Shown here in pieces: positions 45,406 through 52,671 of a DNA stretch of 64,000 nucleotides (positions are counted from its first letter, which is position 1; the number at the start of each line of letters is the position of its first letter). Source of the stretch: Oscillospiraceae bacterium (GTDB taxonomy: Bacteria > Bacillota > Clostridia > Oscillospirales > Ruminococcaceae). Below the pieces are notes generated by a model. The model saw nothing but the letters and a program-made list of their open reading frames with translations, did not search any database and was not told where the DNA came from. Location: contig CP107210.1 of NCBI GenBank assembly GCA_025757985.1, positions 2,914,001 to 2,978,000 of the forward strand, in the 5' to 3' direction. The position numbers and the translations under genes are program-made.

Positions 45406-47228
45406 ACGCAGAATACATCCCAGCAGAAAACGTTGAAGTGCTGCCGAGTGGGGCGGATTGGCAGAGCCGACATCTGGAATCTGAAAGGCGAAAAGCAGAG
45501 ATTCGTGACAGAATCCATAAGCAGACAGAACAGGGGCAGAAAACGGCAAAAGATTACTTTCGTCCGGCAAAACCGACACCGTCGATTTACGACAGCGACC
45601 TGAAGCGTGTGGCGGTTTATGCCCGTGTCAGCACTTCCAGCGAAGAACAGATTTCTTCCATTGAAAACCAGACTCTATATTACACCAAAAAGATTGCAGA
45701 AACGGAAAACTGGAATTTGCAGGATATTTACAGCGATGAAGGAAAATCGGGTACTTCACTGCGGAAACGGGATGCGTTTAAGCGCATGATGCGAGATGCC
45801 AAAGACCAGAAGATGGACTTGATTATCTGTGCCAGCATTTCGCGGTTTGCGCGAAATTTTTCGGATTGTATGACGCAGATTGCAGCATTGAAAACCATGC
45901 ACCCGGCACATCCCATTGGCGTGTACTTTGAAACTGAAAACATCTACACGCTGAATCCAAGCAGCCAATATAGTTTGGACATTCAAGCACTTCTGGCAGA
46001 TTGGGAATCGGGCAACAAGAGTCGCCGGATGATCCTTTCGTATGACCAGCGTATTATGACAGGCCAGTACCCGGTGGCCGACCTGATGGGATATCGGCAT
46101 ACGAAGGATGGACGGTTGGTAATTGAGCCGGAAGAAGCAAAGACGGTGCGGTTTATTTTTCTGGCGTTTATCCAGGGCTATAACTACGATCAGATCGCGG
46201 CAGTGCTGACACAGAAAAAGCGCAGCACCCTGCGCGGTAGGCAGGAGTGGAACGGCATGATGGTGGCAAACATTATGAAAAATGAACGCCGCTGGGGTGA
46301 TCTGGAAGCTAGGAAGAGCATTGTGGTAGATTACAAACTGGGCAAGGTCACGAAGAATAACGGCAATCGCTGCTCTGCCTATGTCCCGGAACATCACGAA
46401 GCGATTGTTTCCCCAGAAATCGCACGAGCTGCACATCTTGTGGCATCCAGCAGCAAAAAGTGCGGGGTGCAGGATATTGTGGTAATCCGGCAGGGAGCAT
46501 TGAAAGGCTTTGTGGGTATTCATCCGAACTGGAACGGTATCAATGCCGAAAGCATCCGCAGCCTCTGCCTGAATGCCTATCTGCCGGAAGAAGTGGCCGA
46601 ACTGAACGATATGACGGAAATGCGGTTTGGAAAGAAGTCGGATATGGCATTGTCATCTGATTATCTGACGGTTTCAGGTACTTGCTTTATCAACCAGAGC
46701 AGCCCGGTTATGACAATCTCAAAAAATGGAATCCGTTTCAGCAAGGCTTGCCACACCCGGCTGGACAACTGCGAATATGTGGAACTGCTCTATCATCCGA
46801 TTCTGCAGGTCGTGATTTTGCGAAAGAGCGATTATGGCTCTTCAACGGCGATGCACTGGCGAGACAACAATGACGTCCATAGTGCCTTTTCAGCCAGAGC
46901 ATTTTCTGGACTGGTCTTCCAAACATTGAACTGGAAAATGAATTGCCGCTATCAGTGCCGTGGTATCTGCCAGGAACGGGAAAACGCAAAATTCCTGCTC
47001 TTTGAGTTGGATGAGTCTCGGATTTTGATTGGGAAAAATCATTATGAACAGGCTGATGGATACGCGATGAACCTGGAATGCCGGCTGTATCGGCATAAGT
47101 GGGTTCAGAGCATTACGGCCCGTGATGTGATGGAATCCGGCCAAGTCGTAGAAAATCCCATGATTGGTGCAATTCCAAGCAGAAATGAAGTTCAACGTGA
47201 ACTGGATGATCTTTTGATGTCGATGTAG
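45402..47228 (+). CDS. Large serine recombinase with non-standard C-terminus (copy 2)
   Basis: 608 residues. N-terminal extension, catalytic S77 and SRFARN are intact. Between residues 375 and 430 it differs from copies 1 and 3 (NGINAESIRSLCLNAYLPEEVAEL, RFGKKSDMALSSDY). The last residues (NEVQRELDDLLMSM) are identical in all copies. Confidence 0.88.
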   Translation: MNAEYIPAENVEVLPSGADWQSRHLESERRKAEIRDRIHKQTEQGQKTAKDYFRPAKPTPSIYDSDLKRVAVYARVSTSSEEQISSIENQTLYYTKKIAETENWNLQDIYSDEGKSGTSLRKRDAFKRMMRDAKDQKMDLIICASISRFARNFSDCMTQIAALKTMHPAHPIGVYFETENIYTLNPSSQYSLDIQALLADWESGNKSRRMILSYDQRIMTGQYPVADLMGYRHTKDGRLVIEPEEAKTVRFIFLAFIQGYNYDQIAAVLTQKKRSTLRGRQEWNGMMVANIMKNERRWGDLEARKSIVVDYKLGKVTKNNGNRCSAYVPEHHEAIVSPEIARAAHLVASSSKKCGVQDIVVIRQGALKGFVGIHPNWNGINAESIRSLCLNAYLPEEVAELNDMTEMRFGKKSDMALSSDYLTVSGTCFINQSSPVMTISKNGIRFSKACHTRLDNCEYVELLYHPILQVVILRKSDYGSSTAMHWRDNNDVHSAFSARAFSGLVFQTLNWKMNCRYQCRGICQERENAKFLLFELDESRILIGKNHYEQADGYAMNLECRLYRHKWVQSITARDVMESGQVVENPMIGAIPSRNEVQRELDDLLMSM

Positions 47229-47242
47229 GAGGAACTTATAGA

Positions 47243-48061
47243 ATGGAAGAAAAAAGCAGGACGCAGGAACTGAGCGTTCGGGAAATCTCCTTGATTCGTG
47301 AACTTGCACAGATACGGAAAGAACATAAAAGAGAACTGGAGTACGAAAAGTTCGATGGCTATGAACTTCCGCCGCGTACACAATTTTCCATGCTGAATAA
47401 GCCAGCAGTGAGCATAAAGTATGGCGTTATGAAATTTAATATGGCCTGCATCCGGCTTTTTGAAGGAATCAAGTATGTTCTTCCGATTCTGCACCCAAAC
47501 AAGAAGCGGCTTGCGCTGATTATGTGCCCAGAAGAGGACAGCGCATCTGTTGAATGGGCACGGCAGAAGGACGAAAACTGGGTGAATAAGGATATTACAT
47601 CATTGGAATTTGTGGAAAATATCTTCAGGCTCATGAACTGGAATCGGGAATGCCGTTATAAAGTGCTTGGACGGGTGGCTAATTCAGATCAGGGTCTTTG
47701 TATGTTGTTTGATTTGGAAGAAGCAATCATGTTCACCCCGAAGCCACAGGAATATACAGATCCGCTTACTGGTGAAATGAAGAAAAAGCAGATGAAATTC
47801 TTCCCGGATGCCTATAAGAACCGTATCGGAAAATCTTATAATGACTACATTGCAGATCATCAGATGAACATGTTTGAGGACTTCATTGGGTATCAGAGTT
47901 CTACTGTATTGGATGAGCCCGAACGGGAAGCAGGCACTACTTCAATACCGATTCCACAACGTGAAGAATCTGAAAATATACCTTCGCCAGATTTACCGGA
48001 ACAGCTTGAAAACGTACAACAATCAGGCAATGAGATTGCTGAGAGAGGAATGCAGACATGA
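47243..48061 (+). CDS. Block B shared-domain protein, 272 residues (copy 2)
   Basis: Residues about 35-175 align with the C-terminal domain of the preceding recombinase: AVSIKYGVMKFNMACIRL with VMTISKNGIRFSKACHSRL, KYVLPILHPNKKRLALIM with EYVELLYHPILQVVILRK, and LMNWNRECRYKVLG with LNWKMNCRYQCRG. After this comes a basic stretch (GEMKKKQMKFFPD) and an acidic tail (about 215-265) that varies between copies. The stop overlaps the next start by 4 bases. Function unknown. Confidence 0.75.
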   Translation: MEEKSRTQELSVREISLIRELAQIRKEHKRELEYEKFDGYELPPRTQFSMLNKPAVSIKYGVMKFNMACIRLFEGIKYVLPILHPNKKRLALIMCPEEDSASVEWARQKDENWVNKDITSLEFVENIFRLMNWNRECRYKVLGRVANSDQGLCMLFDLEEAIMFTPKPQEYTDPLTGEMKKKQMKFFPDAYKNRIGKSYNDYIADHQMNMFEDFIGYQSSTVLDEPEREAGTTSIPIPQREESENIPSPDLPEQLENVQQSGNEIAERGMQT

Positions 48062-48447
48062 ATTCGGGACGAATTATGAATTTGCTGGTGACAATTCCGG
48101 CTGAAAGTCGGAGGATGAACGTGGGAAAAGATGTTATTCGTGTTCTTGGAAGTCCAGCCTATATCTGCGTTTTGCAGAGGAAAGATCGGAAGGCTATTGC
48201 AATCACGCCGTGTGCTGCGGAGCATCCCATGTCCTTTAAGGTCCCGGACAAGCTACTGACCGATGGGCAGTGTCGGATGATGATTAACGGAATACAGTTC
48301 ATTCAGGTGTTGCTGGAAGCAAATGGTCTGGCGGCAGGAAAAGACCATCAGTTTAAAGGACGGTATGATGCCGAGAAAAATGCAGTTATCATTTCGCTTG
48401 AAAAAGATGAACAAAGTGCCCTCTCGCCTCAAAAGTGTACAACTTGA
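48058..48447 (+). CDS. Block B shared-domain protein, 129 residues (copy 2)
   Basis: A short protein made essentially of the same domain: VGKDVIRVLGSPAYICVLQRKD ... FKGRYDAEKNAVIISLEKDE follows the strand and helix order of the recombinase C-terminus. The last 12 residues (SALSPQKCTT) run into the promoter of the next gene and differ from copy 3. Function unknown. Confidence 0.7.
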   Translation: MNSGRIMNLLVTIPAESRRMNVGKDVIRVLGSPAYICVLQRKDRKAIAITPCAAEHPMSFKVPDKLLTDGQCRMMINGIQFIQVLLEANGLAAGKDHQFKGRYDAEKNAVIISLEKDEQSALSPQKCTT

Positions 48448-48488
48448 CATCACGTCCACTTGGGCGTATAATACGTCCAAATGGACGT
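48444..48488 (+). promoter_or_regulatory. Strong promoter with two operator palindromes
   Basis: TTGACA (48444-48449), a 17-base spacer and TATAAT (48467-48472) form a consensus promoter. A perfect palindrome ACGTCCAAATGGACGT (48473-48488) covers the start-site region, and an imperfect one, ACGTCCACTTGGGCGT (48452-48467), fills the spacer. A repressor bound here would block RNA polymerase; the adjacent Xre gene is the obvious candidate. Confidence 0.85.
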
Positions 48489-48507
48489 GATGAAGGGAGC
48501 TAATACT

Positions 48508-48789
48508 ATGAGTGCCGGAATTTTAGATGGCTTTCAAACGATAATTCCAACGGCAGCGGCTGTCTTATCGGAAAGACGACAAATATTAAGGATGACGCAA
48601 CAAGAAGTTGCTGATCGAGCCGATATAACTTTACGTCAATATCAAAGGCTGGAATCTGGGGAAAGAAATATTTTGACTTCCTCTTTTGGCTTGGCCTGTC
48701 GGGTAATTGAAGCTCTTGATATGGATGTTTCTAAATTCTATCATGGTGACTATTACCTTGAAGAATTGAAAACTATTGAAGGCAAATGA
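48508..48789 (+). CDS. Xre-family HTH regulator in the copy 2 cargo slot
   Basis: A 93-residue Xre/Cro protein (LSERRQILRMTQQEVADRADITLRQYQRLESGERN). ATG at 48508 has GAAGGGA 9 bases upstream; the ATG at 48481 lies inside the operator and is unlikely. Probably autoregulated, and possibly controls the RelA/SpoT-like gene downstream. Confidence 0.82.
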   Translation: MSAGILDGFQTIIPTAAAVLSERRQILRMTQQEVADRADITLRQYQRLESGERNILTSSFGLACRVIEALDMDVSKFYHGDYYLEELKTIEGK

Positions 48790-48886
48790 TTTGGTGACAG
48801 GGGAAAACATCAATTTAAATGACGGCATGATGCCGAAAAAAGAGCAATATGGACAAATCTATGCCGAAAAGTTTACATCTGCAAGC

Positions 48887-49060
48887 TTGATATGCAAAGC
48901 GTTTTATGGTAAGATGGAAGCACAATAGGGAGAGTGTACACTCCCGTTGAACCTGTTGCTGAGAAGTGAATGCTGATGGAAAACCAGCTTGCTTATGCGA
49001 TAACTTAGACGAAGTATAATTCGAGTGATGATAAGGCTGCTAAGAACAGCTGGTCACTAA
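48887..49060 (+). pseudogene. Rpn/PD-(D/E)XK transposase remnant with its promoter
   Basis: The promoter TTGATA, 17 bases, TAAGAT (48887-48915) and the following codons from ATG 48976 (MENQLAYAIT, then a stop) match the start of the intact gene at 55908. Homology fades after about 49060. The gene has been replaced by the RelA/SpoT-like pair. From here to 49151 nothing else is visible. Confidence 0.75.
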
Positions 49061-49151
49061 AACTATATCGAATAAGCAGATAGGCTATACGAGGCTCAAT
49101 TAGTTGAAAACCGATAACAATAAGAATCCTAATAAGCAGTGAGGCATCTCT

Positions 49152-49775
49152 ATGAATGAGCAATTGCTGAAAATGAATGGCTTATCGGTGGGAATTTTAG
49201 ATGCACTATCATTTGAGTCGCATTTGGAAATTCCGTTGAAGAAGAACTTGCATTATTTTGATAAGGATTTGTTAATTGCTGAACTGATTTCGATGACTGA
49301 GTGGTTGGATGAACAGGAAATCCTTTCTAATATTGCGCTAGACTACAGGGTTAAGAGCTTGGATTCTATACTTTTGAAGTATGATCGTTACTATCCGGAT
49401 CATCAGACACGAAAAGTGTTTAATGATATTCTGGGCTTCCGGGCTTTTTGTGATAGCTACGATCAAATATTAGAAGAAGAGTTTTCACCGTTCCGGATTG
49501 CTGATATGGCAAAAGGAAAGGCAGTGGATGATGGTTACAGGGGTGTCCATGTGTACTATCAGAAAAGTGGAAGACATTACCCCATAGAAATCCAATTTAA
49601 TACGTTGTTTGATAGGCAATTAAATAACTGGCTTCACGATTATCTGTATAAAAAGAGTTATCCCGTGGAAACAGGGAAGATAATGCGTGAAAAGTATGAA
49701 AATGGATTGATTCGGAATGAACATGAATTTAAGGAGGTGCTGAATAATGTGCTATTTGGTAGCAAAAGATCGTAA
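49152..49775 (+). CDS. RelA/SpoT-domain protein (small alarmone synthetase-like)
   Basis: A 207-residue single-domain protein. It shows the RelA/SpoT nucleotidyltransferase pattern: YRVKSLDSILLKYDRY (R-x-K-S and K-x-x-R), NDILGFRAF (D-x-x-G-x-R), DDGYRGVHVYYQ (G-Y-x-G-x-H) and YPIEIQFNTLFD (E-x-Q-F/I-x-T). Helices before residue 60 replace a hydrolase domain. Small synthetases make (p)ppGpp or related alarmones, and some are toxins with a linked antitoxin. The next gene overlaps by 29 bases, which fits a toxin-antitoxin or regulator pair, but this is inference. Confidence 0.75.
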   Translation: MNEQLLKMNGLSVGILDALSFESHLEIPLKKNLHYFDKDLLIAELISMTEWLDEQEILSNIALDYRVKSLDSILLKYDRYYPDHQTRKVFNDILGFRAFCDSYDQILEEEFSPFRIADMAKGKAVDDGYRGVHVYYQKSGRHYPIEIQFNTLFDRQLNNWLHDYLYKKSYPVETGKIMREKYENGLIRNEHEFKEVLNNVLFGSKRS

Positions 49776-49977
49776 TGCGCATGGTTGTTTTGCTCTAAAA
49801 ACAACGCATGGGAAGCATCTGGTGGAATTAAAAAGAGAATTGAACAGAGAGGTTGGATATAAGGGAGTACAGCTTGTAACAATCAGCAGACCAACAGCGT
49901 ATGGTGAGTATGCGCCTTACCACTTTGTGGATACAGAACAGGAATTTCAGACTCTTGTAAAGGGTCTTCGTCCATAA
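49747..49977 (+). CDS. Small protein paired with the RelA/SpoT-like gene
   Basis: 76 residues (MCYLVAKDRNAHGCFALKTTHGKH ... YAPYHFVDTEQEFQTLVKGL), overlapping the end of the RelA/SpoT-like gene, with AAGGAGG before its ATG. Not recognised. Size and coupling make it a possible antitoxin or modulator. Confidence 0.7.
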   Translation: MCYLVAKDRNAHGCFALKTTHGKHLVELKRELNREVGYKGVQLVTISRPTAYGEYAPYHFVDTEQEFQTLVKGLRP

Positions 49978-49987
49978 AAATTAAGAG

Positions 49988-50046
49988 ATAAGCCCTACAA
50001 GGATCAAATTGGTTCAAAACCGATTTGAAAACCTTGTAGGGCTTAT
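49988..50046 (+). terminator. Terminator at the end of block B (copy 2)
   Basis: ATAAGCCCTACAAGG pairs with CCTTGTAGGGCTTAT around an inner GGTTC/GATTTGA-containing loop, followed by TTATTTA. A homologous hairpin ends block B in copy 3 (56922-56978). Confidence 0.8.
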
Positions 50047-50284
50047 TTATTTACAAAAATTTTTGTTCCTTACTTGACAACCGCATATGGGCAACCAGAG
50101 AAAAGCCTGATTTCATGCGGGTTTACGCGGCTTGACCTTTTCACCTCAACCTGTTTCTGCCTGTCATGGTGCGTTACGGCCAGCGTGATTTCAGGTGCTA
50201 ATGGCTTCTGGTTGCGCTCTATACTTAACCCACCACAGCGAAAGCTGATAGAGCAGAAAACAGAATAAGGAGGTACGAAGGCGA

Positions 50285-50322
50285 GCCTGCGTATAGATTG
50301 TTGCTGCAATCTGTATACAGGC
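50285..50322. other. Hairpin in the gap before the GT4 fragment
   Basis: GCCTGCGTATAGATTG pairs with CAATCTGTATACAGGC at 13 of 16 positions around a 6-base loop. It lies in the 50047-50401 gap, where I see no gene; no T run follows, so it may be a protein-binding or recombination site rather than a terminator. Confidence 0.4.
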
Positions 50323-50401
50323 TTGCTGTCGTGCAATAAAACAAACTGGGTTCGGAACTTATTTGGTTGACAATAAATAAAGCAGTGGGGAGCATTGAGG
50401 G

Positions 50402-50935
50402 ATGAGGAAGAATAAAATCAGAATACTACATGTGGCACAGGCTGCAGGTGGCGTGGATCGCTACATCCGAATGCTTCTCAAGTATTTGGATAAGGAAAAA
50501 TTTGAGAATATACTGGTTTGCTCACAGGATTTCCGTGAGGAAGATTATAGAGGATTGGTTGATTCTTTTGAACAGATCGAAATGACCAGAGCCATTGGGG
50601 CGAGTGACTTAAAGGCAATTAAAGCTGTTAGAAAACTGATAAGGAAATATAACCCTGATATCGTATATGCTCATTCCAGCAAAGCCGGAGCAATTGCTCG
50701 TGTCGCAGATATTGGTCTGAAGAATCACTGCGTATATAATCCACATGGGTGGGCGTTTAATATGCGATGCTCGGCAAGAAAAAAGGCAATGTACACGGCT
50801 ATTGAAAGGGTGGCTGCACCATTCTGTGATAAGATTATCTGCATTTCGGATGCCGAGAAGCGGTCTGCGTTAGATCGGAGAATCTGCAGAGAAGATAAGT
50901 TACAGGTCATCTTCAACGGGGTGGATACAAAACAT
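50402..50935 (+). pseudogene. GT4-family glycosyltransferase, 5' fragment
   Basis: 178 residues of an N-terminal GT4 domain (KIRILHVAQAAGGVDRYIRMLLKYL, DIVYAHSSKAGAIARV, VYNPHGWAFNMRCS, CISDAEKRSAL) ending at the linker VIFNGVDTK, exactly where the C-terminal donor domain should begin. The sequence then joins element copy 3 within the Xre ribosome-binding site. A host glycan gene broken by the element. Confidence 0.88.
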
Positions 50936-51068
50936 TCCTTTCAAATGCCCACATAAGTTAATACTATTATTTTTGATTTTTAGCACTATAACAATAGAAA
51001 AAAGCCAAATGCATAGCTCAGAATTCGGTGGGTACACCTCTAGCAGTCGTGTATTCTGAGAGCGAAAT

Positions 51069-51155
51069 GTAAACTACTGGTTTACATTTCGATGCACATG
51101 TAAACTGGTGGCTTACAGAAAAAAACATCTGACAAGCGTATAATAAAAGCATGAA
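51069..51155 (+). promoter_or_regulatory. Paired operator palindromes and promoter of the copy 3 ATPase operon
   Basis: GTAAACTACTGGTTTAC (51069-51085) and GTAAACTGGTGGCTTAC (51100-51116) have centres 31 bp apart, followed by a TATAAT -10 box about 45 bases before the ATPase start. The GTAAAC half-site is unique to this copy. No Xre gene adjoins it. Confidence 0.78.
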
Positions 51156-51188
51156 ATCAAACTGTGAAACTAAAGTGGGGAAAATGAA

Positions 51189-52178
51189 ATGGAACGGCTG
51201 CTGACACTGTATAGCGAAGTTCAGTCAACGGATGTACGGTGGCTGTGGTATCCCTTTATTGCAATCGGGAAAATCACACTTCTGCAGGGTGATCCCGGCG
51301 ATGGAAAATCTACCATGATGATGAATCTGATTGCGGAACTTTCAACAGGAGGTAAGACCCCGGACGGATGCAAAATTGGTACGCCGCAAAAAGTGATTTA
51401 TCAGTGCTCAGAGGATGGTGTTTCAGACACGATTAAGCCCCGTTTGGAACGCTGCGGAGCAGACTGTAAGAAGATTGCTTTCATCAACGAAGAAGTTTAT
51501 AACGGCCTTACATTGGACGATGAGCGCATCCGTCAGGCAATCATTGAATTTCGACCGCGATTGGTTGTGATCGACCCGATTCAGGCTTATCTTGGCAGCG
51601 ATTCGGATTTGCAGATTGCAGGCAGGGCACGGAAACTCATGCGCCGTCTTGGAATGTGGGCTGCTGGCTACGACTGCGCCATCGTTCTGATTGGCCACCT
51701 TAATAAAAAAGAAGGTTCCAAAGGGTTGTACCGCAGTTTGGGAAGCATTGATGTTGTGGCAGCAGCACGAAGTGTCCTGCAGGTGGAACGGGATACAGAG
51801 AACCCTGATATAAGAATCGTACATCAAATCAAAAACAGTCTTGCGCCTACGGCAGAAGACATCCGTTTTTCCATTTCCGCCGACAAGGGCTTTCAGTGGC
51901 TGGAATGCAGGCCGCAATCTTTTGAAAATCAGAAACCAGATAGAAAACCCGAATTTGAATCGGAACAGCAAAAAGCGGTCTATTGGATTAAGCATTTTCT
52001 TGAAAAAGGCGATATGAGCGCGAATGAAATTTATTGCCGTCTGGACAATGAGGGTGTCAGCAAACGAGTGGCACGGATGGTAAAAACAGAAATGGGAATC
52101 CACTGCTACCAGAAAAAGCGGAGATGGTATTGGAGTGTTCAGCCGGAAGAAGGTGCTGTGAATGGACCACAGGTATAA
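51189..52178 (+). CDS. RepA-like hexameric AAA ATPase (copy 3)
   Basis: 329 residues. Same Walker motifs; the stretch at about 230-260 differs from the other copies (ECRPQSFENQKPDRKPEFESEQQ). Confidence 0.86.
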   Translation: MERLLTLYSEVQSTDVRWLWYPFIAIGKITLLQGDPGDGKSTMMMNLIAELSTGGKTPDGCKIGTPQKVIYQCSEDGVSDTIKPRLERCGADCKKIAFINEEVYNGLTLDDERIRQAIIEFRPRLVVIDPIQAYLGSDSDLQIAGRARKLMRRLGMWAAGYDCAIVLIGHLNKKEGSKGLYRSLGSIDVVAAARSVLQVERDTENPDIRIVHQIKNSLAPTAEDIRFSISADKGFQWLECRPQSFENQKPDRKPEFESEQQKAVYWIKHFLEKGDMSANEIYCRLDNEGVSKRVARMVKTEMGIHCYQKKRRWYWSVQPEEGAVNGPQV

Positions 52179-52671
52179 AGTTGGCGGCTATGTGAAACTT
52201 GCAAAATTGTGGGAGCGCTCTAAGGATGCAGCAGTAGCCTATCACAGTTCCTACTATGCTGAAAAGTTTAAAACTGATAGCGATAAAAAGCTGGTTGGTG
52301 TTTATATTGACATCACAGGGAATAAGGAAATTTATAAACGCCCGGAAATGGTGCATCTACTCAAAGATTGCAAAAATGGTTCCATAAATCTGATTTTCTC
52401 GCAGACAAGGGCCTATCTTGCAGCAAATACCTGTGATTTCTGTTTTTTGCTGAAATATCTGTTTGACTTGCCGATGCGAGTGGATATTGTTACAGACGAT
52501 GATGACCAGAGAATCGACACCATTCTTGACGTTGATAACCAGCGGCAGAGCCTGAAAGATTTGGCTGAAAAATATACATCGATCCGAAGGAAAGATTATC
52601 TTGAGTGGAGAATCCGACTGGAACATGAAATGACAAAGGCTGAAAAAAATGAACGTGGAAGGACAGTATAA
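52162..52671 (+). CDS. Pseudo-recombinase lacking catalytic serine (copy 3)
   Basis: 169 residues; a one-base difference near the end moves the stop, so it overlaps the next gene by 23 bases instead of 4. The serine position is again alanine, and TRAYLAAN lacks the second arginine. Confidence 0.68.
   Translation: MDHRYKVGGYVKLAKLWERSKDAAVAYHSSYYAEKFKTDSDKKLVGVYIDITGNKEIYKRPEMVHLLKDCKNGSINLIFSQTRAYLAANTCDFCFLLKYLFDLPMRVDIVTDDDDQRIDTILDVDNQRQSLKDLAEKYTSIRRKDYLEWRIRLEHEMTKAEKNERGRTV

Larger units (their letters stand above)
33530..50046 (+). mobile_element. Element copy 2 (complete A and B blocks)
   Basis: The order is oriT-like hairpins, mobC, relaxase, repA_N, dnaC, tnpW, SR1, SR2, tnpV, SR3, hairpin, Xre (reverse), paired palindromes, ATPase, pseudo-recombinase, fourth recombinase, two shared-domain genes, cargo slot, terminator. 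It is the reference for copies 1 and 3. Exact ends are not defined: homology to copy 3 stops a few tens of bases after the terminator at 50046. Confidence 0.8.
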
